A DNA stretch of 64,000 bases, from the NCBI RefSeq assembly GCF_004210375.1, contig NC_134834.1, forward strand, positions 145,671,009-145,735,008, read 5' to 3'. The notes under the pieces are model-generated. The model did no database searches. It worked only from the letters and a program-made list of their open reading frames with translations, and was not told the origin of the DNA. This document shows, in pieces, positions 35,893 to 48,322 of this stretch (position 1 is its first letter; the number at the start of each line of letters is the position of its first letter). Origin of the DNA: Tachypleus tridentatus. Its lineage: Eukaryota; Arthropoda; Merostomata; Xiphosura; Limulidae. The position numbers were made by a program, and so were the translations under genes.

Positions 35893-38810
35893 ACTAATAA
35901 ACGAGAAATTATGCTGCCTACCAATATTCTTATGTTGATATTCATATTGTTACTGTGAAGGCAGGTTATTTGTATTTTTAGGTATCATATACTCCTAACC
36001 CTCCTGTATGTTTTTAGTGTCAGTAGTTCAGTCATTTGAAGACTTGTCATGGTTCTGTGATGTATGCTTGTTGTGGTGGCAAAGACCATGATACCTACAA
36101 GTGTCAGTTGTGATGATTCTCATTCATCTTATTTTCCTCCTTATCCTAATTGTGTAGAGAAAAAGGAGGTACAGCTTTAAAAACTATTAACATTTCTTCT
36201 CCAGAAGACCAGAACTTGTTGTCACCTTTTCCATCATGGACATGTACTGCTGTACTACATCCCACTACTACAGTGGGGGTGCAGACAGATCTTTGTGATT
36301 TTAACAGCCTTCCTTACACCATGTAAAGAGTTTTTTGCTCTCAATGGATAAAAGAAGTGACAAGTCAAAGCCTATTATTATCTTTGTTCTTACTGACTGT
36401 TTGGGTCCATCTTCTTTGTCTGTGGTTTGTAGTGTCTGCTTGGGTTAATCCTTTTTTAGCCCTGAGATGTAGAATTACTATTCGTTCACCTCTTAAGTTA
36501 TTGGAGTCTGCTTCAACTGACTGAGATTGACCCAAGACAGTTCCTTGGAGGTTTACAGTACTCCTTGTACTGAAGTAAAATGGTATGGTTGCAAGAAAAG
36601 AGGTTTCCTTCCCAGTTCTCCTCCACCTAAATAAAAATAGCCACTCATTTTGATATAGCGGATGTGTCAAAGTCCTCATTCTAATTTGGATGACATTAAG
36701 GCCTAGATCAATTTCTATCATCTCATATGTATTTCTTTACAGGAAACATTCCTGAAATTTTCCAATGCTGTTGCCTTTTGGCAGTTTTTTGTTACAGAAT
36801 GATAGGTTGTGTGATGGAGGGGTGACAATGGTGGCTGACCAGCATTTATCTGCCTTGTCTGTACCACTGGATATACATTCTTGGAGGCTGCAGCCATCTG
36901 TATCTCCTTGATTTGTACCATCTTAACCCATCTCCTGAAAAGACTTATGATCAGTCAGACCTTGATGCTCTTATAGAGCAGTTGTCCTGTCCATTTTTCA
37001 TCTTGGGCGACATTAACGGACACAATTCTCTGTGGTGGTGCTTCTATGTATGGGAATGGTCATTATGTGGAGGATATACTTTCAGATCATAACCTTTTTT
37101 TTCAGTAGTGGTTTTTACCAATTTCCATGCACCTAGCCAGTCTTTTACTGCTGTTGATCTATATCTGTTATCCTTCATTTTTCTCTTGTTTTTTTTGGAA
37201 AGTTGACAGTGACCCACAGGATAATGATCCATATTCCTATCATTTTGACGGAGATTGGCCATCGTCCAATTCATCCTACCCGAGCTCCACTGTAGAAGTT
37301 GGACCAGTCTGATTGGTTCTCTTTCTCTTTGGATTTAATTTTGCTGTCATTAATCTTTCATCTGTTAATTAACGATTGTATGGAGGTAGTAACGGATTGT
37401 ATCATTAAAACAGCTGCTCAGACTATACTTAAAACCTTTATAGTTTCCCATGGTATCGTCACTTATGGTGATCTCCAGCCTGTTAGCAGGCATGTAATGA
37501 TTATAAATATGCCTGGCATATCTTTTGCAAGTACCCCACTTTTCCCAACCACATTGCTTTCCAGCATGTCTGATCTTGGCAGTTCTGATATCAAATTCAA
37601 AAGGAATCTTGGATTAAGTTCACAAACAATATCTCTTCAGCTACCAGTTCCAAAGTCACGTGAAGCATAATTCGCAAGGACAGTGGTTGGTGTGCTTCCT
37701 ATCCTCTTTATCAATCTTCAATGACTAATAAATTGATGTGCAGAAAATCCCCAGTACTCTCAGAGAGTGCTTTGCTTATCTTTCTAGCATTTCTGTTACC
37801 TTCCCCCACCTTCTTGATGATCAAGTCTTAAGCAGAGTAATTCTTTCCTTTTGGGCTGATCATCTCTGTTATTATAATTACCCTTTGTACTGATGGAACT
37901 TAAGCTAGCTCTTTATCTGTCTGACAGTACATTGGTCAGACCCAATGACATTCACTATGAGATGCTGTGCCATAACACTCCTACCTTGCTCTTTTTCTGG
38001 TTGTTTTTAACCAGATTTGACAGGAGAACATATTTTTTTTCTGATGCTTGGCACAAAACTATTGTCTGTCTTACCTTTTTCTTATCTTGGGATGATTCTC
38101 TCTAATTATTATACAATTGTTTTAACTGTCTCTGCAGAATCACATCTACAATTTTGTGTTCATTTCCGATTTTTTTTTTGCTATTTCTCTTGTCTTGGAT
38201 CGTAAAGATGCTACATAGTATACTGGCTGTACCTATTACGTGGACTCTCCTAGCTGTCTACTGGTACTGAAATTGCATAGTGATTAGTTCTCACCCTGTT
38301 TTCGTCAATATTCAGCAACGACTGGACCATTTTAGTCTTCTTTATCGATCTAAGCTGTCTATGTTGGTATTCACGGAAACTAACTCGCTGACGCTGCATT
38401 TAAGCCTGTCTGTTCTGATGCTGTGTCTTTCCTTTGTGTAGATTATGAGCCTCTATTCAAGGTTCCAGTTAGCCGTATGTTTGGGATGAACTATATCACA
38501 ACAAGCTTTTCCAGATTAAACCTGTTGCTCTCTGGTCATCTTGTTTTGGTAAGGATCAGAAGGACTGTTTTGGTTGATCTACGTATTTGTCACAGTTTTA
38601 TAACTCGTTTTAAATCTGACACTCACCCTTGAACAGGTAGTCTTGGTGGCATTAAGGTCCTAGTAGCCCACGTTTTACTTTCATGCCGTCATTACGACCG
38701 TGAGCAGACTCACCGTTTTAGACATATGCTTTCTACAGACTTGTCCCTGATGTGGAATGGGTTATAAGCGATAGTGACACTGTTCAGCTTGATCGTGTTT
38801 AAAATCTATT
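35893..38810 (+). mobile_element. Heavily decayed LINE with gag-like, endonuclease, RT and RNase H traces
   Basis: Traces in several plus-strand frames follow LINE order. From 35905 to 36170: VKAGYL-like, then YTPNPPVCF, a CCHC knuckle (C-x2-C-x4-H-x3-C), then CCGGKDHDTYKC. From about 36650 to 37330, endonuclease: LQETF-like, then KTYDQSDLDALIEQLSCPFF, ILGDINGHNSLWW, then HRIMIHIPIILTEIGHRP. From about 37920 to 38200, RT entry: RPNDIHYEMLCHN, FSDAWHKTIVCL. From 38530 to 38810, RNase H tail: RLRICHSFITRFKSDTHP, then VLLSCRHYDREQTHRFRHM. RNase H suggests the I/Jockey-related group. There are many stops and indels, and most of the RT is missing. Confidence 0.72.
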
Positions 38811-39178
38811 TTATTTTCTTACTGACTTTTTGATACTATTTAGCCTTTAACTTGTTTTTACTTTTCACCAAAGTTCTATCTTTTGGTTTTATTTTTACAC
38901 TGGTGGTTTGGTATAGATACGCACGTTCCTTTGAACTAATAAACTCCACTATGCAGTAAACCAGCCCATTAGAATTGTGTAGTGAAAATAATTCAACATT
39001 CAGTCCACGCAAAAGGACAGATTATATTTTCCCTTTAACAGTTGTATGTTGTAGGTTACAAATTTTATTCAGAACTTCAACAATACTAGGACTAAGACAA
39101 AGTCAAATACAATTCAACAAACTTCATCAACTATCTTGTATTCTGAGAACATTATCTGTGTTCTCGTTCTATGTTATT
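38811..39178. other. Spacer after the LINE relic
   Basis: No recognised gene. Its T-rich left part may be the 3' end of the LINE. Confidence 0.4.
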
Positions 39179-39310
39179 GGCTTAGTATGGCCATATGGGT
39201 TAAGGTGTTCGACTCGTAATCTGAGGGTCGCGGGTTCGAATCCCTGTCGCACCAAATATCGAGCGCAGATAGCCCTCGTATAGCTTTGAGCGAAATTCAA
39301 AAACAAACCC
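39179..39310 (+). mobile_element. 132-bp mini-SINE (head joined to tail) with 8-bp target duplication
   Basis: The tRNA-like head (39179-39255, with TTAAGGTGTTCGACTCGTAA and GGGTCGCGGGTTCGAATCCC) is followed at once by the SINE 3' end (GAGCGCAGATAGCCCTCG, then GCGAAATTCAAAAACAAAC). The central domain of about 150 bp is absent. ATGTTATT occurs exactly at both edges (39171-39178 and 39311-39318). Confidence 0.92.
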
Positions 39311-39318
39311 ATGTTATT

Positions 39319-41094
39319 AATCGTTTTGATCTGAACATCATTATGAGAACCTGCAGCTCCCTCTAGTTAACACTTGTATTACAATGTTGAAAATATAGTT
39401 TATAATACTACTCTCTATCTTTATTGTGAAATCTCTCAAGCTTTCCAAACAAAAAATAAAATACTATACTAACCTGCTCGTTTACAAAGTATTTTTGGTG
39501 GTTTTCTCTTCTAAAGCATCTAATTTTGTCACTGTGAGAGTGCTTACTAGGTAGATGGTGAGATGAATCCACTGGCGATTCTTTAAGTTTTCTGATTCTC
39601 TAAGTCTTCATAGGAATTCTATTTTCTTTCAGCAGATTGTTTCTGCTAACAAGCTCTTTTCTTGGCTATTCTCTCACCAGGGCACTTTGAAAAATGATCA
39701 TAGGGGATGACCTTTGGTTCAGATTACCACTCCAAACATTTATCTTCAGATTTTGTCCTCTTTCACGACGAGATCTTTTCGTCATACCGTGTCACCTCAG
39801 TGAAATCCAGTTTTATCAGTACCATTTGCTTTATCCCAAGCAAATTTTGAGTCTATCCTTGGAAAGGTTGTGTATAACACTTTTGTTTTATACATCCAGG
39901 AGAATTATTCCAACCACCAATCCGTCATTGTGCGAAGCTAACCTAACCTCACATCCAAGCCAATTCTTAAAATCAGTTCCGAAACTTTTTTTCTCAATAT
40001 CAATTACCCACACGTTATGAGGCACAGAGAAACATTCTACAATAAGAATAAGTTCCAACTTTCTTTGTGCTGAAGCTTTATATCCATCTCATTTTTGCAT
40101 CAATTCTTCTTTCTTCATCTTTGAGGAATCTTTGTTTTCATAACTGTACCTGTAGCATCAGCATACTGTAAGACTTTTCATTAATAAGCCCACGTACACG
40201 TGACTATTTTTCTCAAATAATGAACTTTTTTTCTTGTTATATGCAGATGGAGTATTTCCATCAGAACTCTACAAATCCAACTAATTATGTTTTCGTGATA
40301 CTTCATTAGCCCTTTGCTGTTCATTTAGCTTGATATCAGAGTTAATTCTTTATAGTCTTGGTTGTAATGACGATTCATCCAAACAGTTATAACAGTTACA
40401 CATTTCTGGTGTCCTCTGAGGAGAACTATTATTCCATGCTGGTTTTTGCCTGCAGTTTGTGACCATATATCCTTGAAAGTTGTGGATATTTTTTCCATTG
40501 GGTATAACCATCTGTGTTGTAATTTATTTTTTCGATTCTCTCACATTATATTCAGGGGAGAGTTGATGTTTAAATTCTTCAGATTCTTACATTATAATAA
40601 TTTTTAGATGATGCCTTTATGTACATGAAATTAATGTATTCAACTTCCATCAAAGCCTTCTTTAACTATGTAAATGCCTACTTTACTTCAGCCTGATTCT
40701 CATATCCTCATCTGCTATGGCATCTATAAATTGGTCACACGCCAAAGCACCCATTGTTTCGTAGAAGTATTTCGGTAAGATAATTGGGTAAACATTTCTA
40801 AGTATTCAACAAGTGTGGCTAATATATTTTTTTCCTTTGACCTTATTCCACAAAATATTAAAAATTATGAATTTTAAGATGAAATAGGGACCTTGCTACA
40901 AAAAGTAATGAATCAAAAGTTCAAACTACAATAACAAATTTTTAAAATGTAATTATTACTTCGGTCTACAGATATAAAGTTGCCAAACTAGGGATTAAAT
41001 TAATAAGTTTGTGATTTTAATTTCAATTCTAGTTTTATTAGTTTTTATAGCATAATCCCCACTTCATTTTAATGTTTAATACTTTTGTTTGTTT
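39319..41094. other. Intergenic stretch without recognised gene
   Basis: The open frame 39694-40020 (108 codons) has no family resemblance and no splice or start context. The stretch is T-rich. A fragment CTGCAGCTCCCTCTAGTTAAC (39353-39373, one base longer than its core) recurs inverted near 51306, suggesting an unclassified dispersed repeat. Confidence 0.4.
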
Positions 41095-41104
41095 ACTTTT
41101 ATGT

Positions 41105-41370
41105 AGGCATGGCCTAGCGCGTTAAGGCGTGCGCTTCGTAATCTGAGGGTCGCGGGTTCGCGCCCCAGTCGCGCTAAACATGCTCGCCCTCCCAGCTGTG
41201 GGGGCGTTATAATGTGATGGTTAATCCCACTTTTCGTTGGTAAAAGAGTAGCCCAAGAGTTGGCGGTGGGTGGTGATGACTAGCTGCCTTCCCTCTAGTC
41301 TTACACTACTAAATTAGGGACGGCTAGCACAGATAGCCCTCGAGTAGCTTTGTGTGAAATTCCAAAACAA
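41105..41370 (+). mobile_element. tRNA-derived SINE (Thr-SINE) with 10-bp target duplication
   Basis: Complete plus-strand copy: tRNA-like head GGCATGGCCTAGCGCGTTAA, anticodon-loop region TTCGTAA, B-box GCGGGTTCGCGCC, central block GAGTAGCCCAAGAGTTGGCG, tail GAAATTCCAAAACAA. ACTTTTATGT occurs at 41095-41104 and 41371-41380. It is close to the family consensus, hence young. Confidence 0.95.
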
Positions 41371-41380
41371 ACTTTTATGT

Positions 41381-42166
41381 TATACCTGTATCAAGCATAT
41401 ACTTTACCTTTAGAAACTTACATCTCTATCCATCGATACGTATCACCATCTGTTGGGTTGAAAATATATTCAAGTACGTGCATGATATGTTTACCACTTG
41501 TACCTGTATGTGTGTGTGTATATATATATTTACATCGGGATATCAAAAGGAAATATCCTCAGGCCAGTTAGGCAAGCTGTAGAAATCTTTTACTGATAGT
41601 CTGAGCTGTCTAGGACTACTGCTGGTGTGAGCAGATGAGTAGGTGGGCACTATGCAAAAGAAAAAGTTTTAGAAATGTTTTATTGTTACACTGGAAAAGT
41701 TAGTGACCCTTTGAGTTCATTATTGGTATATATGCATGTATCATAAACAATATTTTGAATGGTGTTTTTTTTTTTTTTGCTTAGGAATTCGATGGGGCGG
41801 TTTTTCGGTATGTGAATTATAAGGAATCCTTGTTAATTCTTACTATTAAGTATTATCATATTCAAAATCACTTTTTTTGTGGCTACTGCTATCCGTAATG
41901 ACACTCTGAACTGTTATACAAGGTAGCTTACTAATGTTTGATAGTTATTACAACTGTAAGCTGTAAAGTTATTTAACGTTGTCAAAGCTTGTCTTTTCAG
42001 ATAGGCAGCAAGAGGAATTGCTTGTTATTCACCATTCCGACCATTCACTGAAAATTATTTCCAATTACCATTCTATGACTCCCATGATACCTTCCTATCA
42101 TAATTCATTGTTTTTCTTTGGGATAATGTTGAATTGGCCGGCTGAATTCTGGAACTGGATTTGGTA
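41381..42166. other. Spacer without recognised gene
   Basis: Contains a short TG/TA run (41510-41530) and nothing else I can name. Confidence 0.4.
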
Positions 42167-42404
42167 GTGTTTGTTTGTTTTGAATTTTCGCGCAAAGATA
42201 CACGAAGGCTAGCTGTGCTAGCCATTCCTAATTTAGCAATGTAAGACTAGAGGAAAGGCAGCTAGTCATCACCACCCACCGGCAACTCTTTTACCAACGA
42301 ATAGTGGGATTCATCGTACCATTGTAACGGCCCCACGGCTGAAAGGGAATCCGCGACACTCAGATTATGAGTCGAGCGCCCTAACCACCTAGCCATTCCA
42401 GGCC
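42167..42404 (-). mobile_element. tRNA-derived SINE (Thr-SINE) with small internal deletions
   Basis: Minus-strand copy. The block GGGCTACTC between the central motifs and part of the head-body junction are missing; the B-box region and head (GAGTCGAGCGCCCTAACCACC on plus, one base over the core) are present. Confidence 0.88.
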
Positions 42405-43430
42405 TTTGATTGTGTCACAGCTGGAGCAGTCCAGTGAGGCCTTTCACTAACAGACACAGCAATTGAGTAACAGGTGTAGATCAGATAAGTTTTTTTTTTT
42501 CCATATTTAGTAGCAGATGACATGCTAAGTTGAAACTCCTGAGCCAAGGTAGGAAGAGTTGTGACTGGTTTAATCATGACATCTAATGATTCATTCTCTA
42601 CATCTTTTATTCTTGTATTGATGTTATTTTCCAATTCAAAGATATTTTTACTTCATTTTTGACTCTGTTAATTTTGCCATTAGGGCATTTTTATTCTTAC
42701 TTTTGCAACATTTATGTACGTCTCCAATAGTTTAATTAACCCTATTTTCAATCAGATTTAGTTTGAATTTCAACTCTTTAAAAAGTTAAGCCCATTTAAA
42801 AAAAAATACGTTTTCTCTTAAATTTCTATCGTGGACTTCCTGATCATTATTCAACTTTCTTGTTGTTTTTTTTATTTTTGGGCTCTTCTTAATCATCTTT
42901 AAGTTTTATCTTCTTACTTCTTATCTTGTCGTAATAAATTATTATTCTGAAGTAATAGTTCTCTCGCTTTGATCTCGTGGTTGACATCTTTAACAAGTTA
43001 AGTTCTTTAGTGTGTTTAACGTTTCATTTCGGGTTCATCAGATTATTACCCCTTTTCTGACACCGAAAGTAGTAGCATTGTTCTTTCGTAGGCATGTTCT
43101 TCTAAAATTATTTGGTGAAAATAATTCAACGCAGTCCTCGTAACAAAAACAAATTACTTAATTTCTTCCTTTTAATTTTTGTACAAGTTTAAATTTGTAC
43201 ACAGTCGTAATTCATAGGCCTACGTCACAAATGACATTAACGCGAAACGAATCAACTTATTTGTACAACGTAACGCAATGTTCACGATAGCAAACACAGT
43301 TCTTCTAAATATTTTACGAAAATACGCACTGGCTGATTCAACTTTTCGTGTTGAAAAAACCTACTTAACCACCACTTGATGCTTTATAGAACATCGTGCT
43401 TATAATTCTCCACTTGTTTCACATAATTCT
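42405..43430. other. Spacer with Lys-rich minus-strand frames
   Basis: The minus strand reads several Lys/Asn-rich frames broken by stops (for example 42634-42389, 81 codons, starting MENNINTRIKDVENE). They look a little like a decayed coiled-coil ORF, but no family could be assigned. Confidence 0.3.
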
Positions 43431-43687
43431 GTTTGTTTGTTTTTTAATTTCGCGCAAAGCTACTCAAAGGCTATTGCGCTAGCCGTCCCTAATTTAGCAG
43501 TGTAAGACTAGAGGGAAGGCACCTAATCATCACCACCCACCGCCAACTCTTTTACCAACGAATAGTGGGATTGATTGTCACATTATAACGCCTCCACGGC
43601 TGAAAGGGCATGTTTAGTGTGACGTGAATTCGAACCTGCGACCCTCGGATTACGAGTCGAGTGTCTTAACCACCTGGCCATGTGGCC
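43431..43687 (-). mobile_element. tRNA-derived SINE (Thr-SINE), left member of an inverted pair
   Basis: Minus-strand copy, nearly complete, with a short internal deletion (the GGGCTACTC block) as in its neighbour on the right. Confidence 0.92.
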
Positions 43688-43732
43688 TGTGGGAGGAGGC
43701 ACTAGACAAAGGACACAATCACATAAATATTC

Positions 43733-43990
43733 GGGCCCGGCATGGCCTAGCGCGTTAAGGCGTGCGCCTCGTAATCTGAGGGTCGCGGGTTCGCGCCAAA
43801 CATGCTCGCCCTCCCAGCCGTGGGGGCGTTATAATGTTACGGTCAATCCCACTTTTCGTTGGTAAAAGAGTTGGCGGTGGGTGGTGATGACTAGCTGCCT
43901 TCCCTCTAGTCTTACACTTCTAAATTAGGGACGGCTAGCACAGATAGCCCTCGAGTAGCTTTGTGCGAAATTCCAAAACAAACAAAACAA
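43733..43990 (+). mobile_element. tRNA-derived SINE (Thr-SINE), right member of an inverted pair
   Basis: Plus-strand copy beginning GGGCCCGGCATGGCCTAGCG. It lacks a few bases of the B-box to body junction (TCGCGCCAAACATGC) and the GTAGCCCAA block. A 7-bp ATAAATA flanks it (43723-43729 and 43993-43999) as a possible target duplication. Confidence 0.92.
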
Positions 43991-45429
43991 ATATAAATAA
44001 TTTGAAAAAAATATTAATGATTTGTCATAAACTGAGTGTTAACATTATAATCAGTTGGTCGGTATTTTTTTACAAATATTTCTTGAACTTGTTTCGCTTA
44101 TTACTTTTATTTTGATAAATATAAGGTATCTCTTTCTAACTCGCATGTGGATGAAATTTACAAAATTACTAACAATCGAAATCAAGTAACAATATATGCT
44201 GTAAAATCTAAAAACTACAAACATAGTAACTAAATTGACAAAAAAAGTAACAACCAATCTTCTGTCGAAACTCGTACTGTATTCTCAGAAATGAAAACCA
44301 TCTCATTACGCTTGTTATAAATAGCTTTATTAATCTACCATTAGCCAAAGAATGACATGGTGTATCTCTCAAGTTGACCATAGCCCAATTTGTAAATTCT
44401 AAGTAGACCATAAATGTTTCGGGTAGTTCTGTAGCGTTTTTTTGTTGTTGTTTTTTTTTTTGTTGTTTTTTTTGACAGTTTGAAATTCATCCCGAAGTCA
44501 GTTTTATTCTTCTATTATTAGTGTTAGTGGTTAATGTTAAACTTGTATAATGGCCACATCAAACTACAGTTTGGAGTTTGAGGATGTATTCCTATGTTAA
44601 GTTGTAAAAGATCCTATTAGTTCTTGTTGTTTTTTAAAATTCTGAGGGAAATATAGTGGGACCTATATTTCATGGCTCCTAGGACCGCTAACTTTGCTGT
44701 TGAGTAATTTTGGATTTCTTAAAAAATTACTGTAAAGTTTTACACGATATTAAATTTGATTTTGACTTTGAATTCTTCCATTTCTTCTTCTTTTGATAGC
44801 TTAGTTTGTAAACTAATGTTTTACTAGCAGATTCATAGTTCAGTGCTGCTATAAATTACAGATTGCAGACGTTAGGTATAACTATTTATTACAGGGGAGT
44901 TCAGGATTTTCAAAAAGGGCAAAGGGCGTAACCTAGTGTTTGTGACCAGCTTGGTCTTTACACAAGAGGATTTGTCAGGTTGATTAGAATGTCAATGTAA
45001 AAAATACATGAAACGTCCTGCTTTCTATTGATTTCTGACAGTTAAGATATGAAGAAAGAGTCACCTGTCGAACGTCAAGTTGATAACAATTTCCAAACTA
45101 TGAAAGCATTATTATAGGTTTTTTTTGGATATGGGAACGAAGAAAGTTTGTTTCTCTCATACACATCTTGATTTGTCGTTCTACCACCGAAATCTGGATG
45201 TCTGATGACGTCAGAGTGACTAAACGTTAAACAGTGAGATCTGTCTCATCTGGAATGAAATTTGATAAAATGGGAAATTGTATTCATTAAAAATATACTT
45301 ATTTTCCAAGATTTATAATTTCAAAATTTCAATGCGTGCGTTGAAATAGTTTCATATTCTAGAAAAACATATGCAGAAGGATATACGGATTGATTAGATA
45401 TTGTCCCATTACATATTTTCCCGTAAAAC
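43991..45429. other. Intergenic stretch without recognised gene
   Basis: AT-rich. Includes a T/G run at 44438-44470 and a TGACGTCA octamer at 45206-45213. No coding signal. Confidence 0.4.
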
Positions 45430-45645
45430 CCAGGAGGCATCTATGATAGCCGTCATTAAAGGTAAAGAAATTGTTCTCCACCCACCGCCAACTCTTGGAC
45501 TATTCTTGATCAATGAATAGTGAGATTGACTGTCACATCATAACGCACACACTATTGAAAAAGTGAGCATGTTCGTTATGGCAGAATTAGAACCTGTGAT
45601 ACACAGGTTGAGAGTCGAGCTACTTAATCAGTAGACCGAAGTTTT
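45430..45645 (-). mobile_element. Old, degraded tRNA-derived SINE (Thr-SINE)
   Basis: Minus-strand copy recognisable from CACCCACCGCCAACTCTTGG (45479) to the decayed head (GAGAGTCGAGC, 45609). A deletion removes the LINE-like tail and part of the body. It is among the most diverged copies. Confidence 0.75.
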
Positions 45646-48322
45646 AGAGAGAGATAAAAGTATATACCAAACAAACTAGAACACTGAAAAGAGGATATGA
45701 AGCGATTAGTGATAGAAAAATAAAAACACACAAACACAAGATAAAATGCAACATGATTTGTTCAGGAAAACGTGAAGCTATATGATGTTCATTCAAGTTG
45801 AATTTATTGGTCAGAACAAATATTTTCCCATTGAGCCACTATATGAAAAACATCACAATTTAAATTATCCCGTAAATTATAGCTCGTACCTGTTTTACAG
45901 ACAAATGCATTGCTCTCTTTAGGAATAAATCACGTCTTTGGATGTCACTTTTTTGTTGTTCGCTAAAAATGCCAGAACACAGAGTTTTTTCTTGTTTTTA
46001 TTTGGCACATAAACTAATACATATATTTTCATTATACATATAACACCTTTTATAATATATTGTTGTACTAAATATGACACATATCAAAGCTATAGTTATA
46101 ACAGATGTAACAAACAAATTGACCAACTGGTTCATTTACATCATAAATAGCATTACCATGTTGTGCACAGGATGAGAGGAATGAATCATATAAGCTACTT
46201 TATAATTTAGTATTATTCAATTATTAGAATAATTTACGTGCAAGTGTATATGCTGTGTTATCCATTTTAATATCTACTTGATTCGCCATAAAGCAAGAAA
46301 ATGCAAAGTTGAAAGAACCAAAATTTCGGAGTTTGTTACGAAACCCTTCAATGCTTTTAACAGCCTGAAAATTCTGAAGTGCTCTAAAACCATGGATAGA
46401 AAATCTCAACATTTCGGATTTCAGATTCAAGGCACAAGAAAATTTCTAATGTTTGATTATTTTTTAAGTGAAATTGCGTGTTTTGTATTGCGAATTCTTG
46501 CATGTATTCAGAACTATACTCGTATCTGAAAATATTATTTTTCGTAGTTTTCACCATTATTTTTTGTATAACATTTTGAGTATTATTTGAAAAGTTTGTT
46601 TCGTAAAATAGCCAACGGGTGGTGCCACTGAATTAAAGATATTGTAGCCTACGGGTATCTAGAACTCAGCTAACATCGTTCTGATAGTTGTTTGCCCACC
46701 TACTGTCTGGCCTTTTGTTGCAATCACAGTGTACATAAAAAAGAATATGTACCAGAGAAATGCAACGGAACGTAATTATAACCACGTCTGTTCATCCTCA
46801 ATAAATCAATTCTTGGAATAGTTTATTGAATATAACAACTTTTGTTCTTCGCTCGAGACACGTACAACATGGAAGAAAAAAAGAGATAGTAACAGACATC
46901 AACCTTTGTTTGTTTTCGAACATATTTCTCTCGGTGTTTTCTACTCCTATGTTAACTTTCAAAATGTAAATGCACACACATACATACACACAATGTATAA
47001 TTAGTTGTGACTCGGTACCTTGCCAACGCATTCATACAACCAATTTCCAAAATAAACCTTCTACGCCATCTATAAGATTATGCAATAAAAATGGTCAAGT
47101 TTTTAACCGTGCTTATTTATACTTATATTGCTTCTTTTTTTTCTAAAATATTTTGACTTTCGTTTCAAATTAAATTTTTTTAGTCCAAAATAAATCAATA
47201 AGCCTGTGTTGCTAAAATACACAAGCTGCTTAATGTTTTTCAAAAGTGGAAATTTTACCAAAAATAATATATTCTTCTAAAGATTTATTAATTAAAGAAA
47301 ATCGTGTACTTTTTAACATTTAATTCACAAAGGTGATTTGCATTTATTTATAACGCTATATTTTACTGAAATTAAAAAAAAAAAAAATCATTTGTAGGAA
47401 ACTTTGTTTTAAACGCTCAGCAACACTTCGTTTTATTTAAAACAAAAATGAAATATTTAATATTATATATAAATCCTTCTGAAACGTACGTTTTTCAACT
47501 TCTAACGTTTCTTACAAAGAAACGGGCACGCTTCTGGAAGATTTAGTATTGTTGTAATGTGTAAAGTGATATATTTTTGTATTAAAGTATCATATGTGTT
47601 AATGAGGGGATGAAATACGAAAAATTTCAGAACATCAAGAAACTGAAAACTGAGTATTACATTTTATATAAGAGAAATATTAGTATAAGTGTTTTCAAAA
47701 AGAAATAATAAACTTTAAATACCCAACATAACAGATCGATTTCTTTTTAAGTTGGTAGAAACTTCCCTTTTTCTTTCAGTATCAAAACCACTTTAAAAAA
47801 TCGTGTTTAACATTTTGATAAAAAAGCTTTTTTAATATACAGCATGTCTTTCGGCCGATATCTTAGATAATCGTTTACTATTGATATTGTTATAGCTTTT
47901 AACATGGTGTTGTATCATGAAAATTTGACCATGCCATTCCTGTTTTTGTTTTTTTAATTTTGCAAGTATCCATGCCGTTAAAATTAATGTTATTATTAAA
48001 CATTTCACGTTTCGAGATTGACTAAATTACCCACTTTACCTAATTTTAAGACAATACTTAATATAAAAATTGAGTGGTACGAAAAGTAAAATAACCGACA
48101 ACAAATTTACGTTATCTTACATTTTTATCTAGAGCAGCGCCACTTCTAAACCACAAGTTTCGAACGTAGATATAGTTTTGAGACATATTAAAATTTCTCG
48201 ATAAAATTAATTAAAAAGATACATAATTAAGTGCGAGTTTATAGGTTCGTGAAAACGTGCAATCTTACTTAAAAACATGTAATTATTTAACTGTAGCATG
48301 TTACACAAATCACATGAGTGTT
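45646..48322. other. AT-rich stretch downstream of the Dickkopf-like gene
   Basis: It includes the probable 3' UTR of the minus-strand gene ending at 48323. The overlapping open frames at 46224-46529 on both strands lack any family resemblance. Confidence 0.4.

Noticed and set aside
36365-36721. Minus-strand open frame of 118 codons
   Set aside because: Lies opposite the decayed LINE gag-like/endonuclease region; no family resemblance of its own.
39179-39255. Apparent tRNA gene (A- and B-box, CCA-like end)
   Set aside because: It is the head of a SINE: the SINE tail follows directly and target duplications flank the whole unit.
42389-42634. Minus-strand frame MENNINTRIKDVENE, a possible LINE first ORF or processed pseudogene
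   Set aside because: Upstream frames are full of stops, no CCHC or RNA-binding motif is seen, and its end overlaps a SINE head.
46224-46529. Overlapping open frames on both strands
   Set aside because: Neither frame has a recognised domain or splice context; probably chance in an AT-rich stretch.
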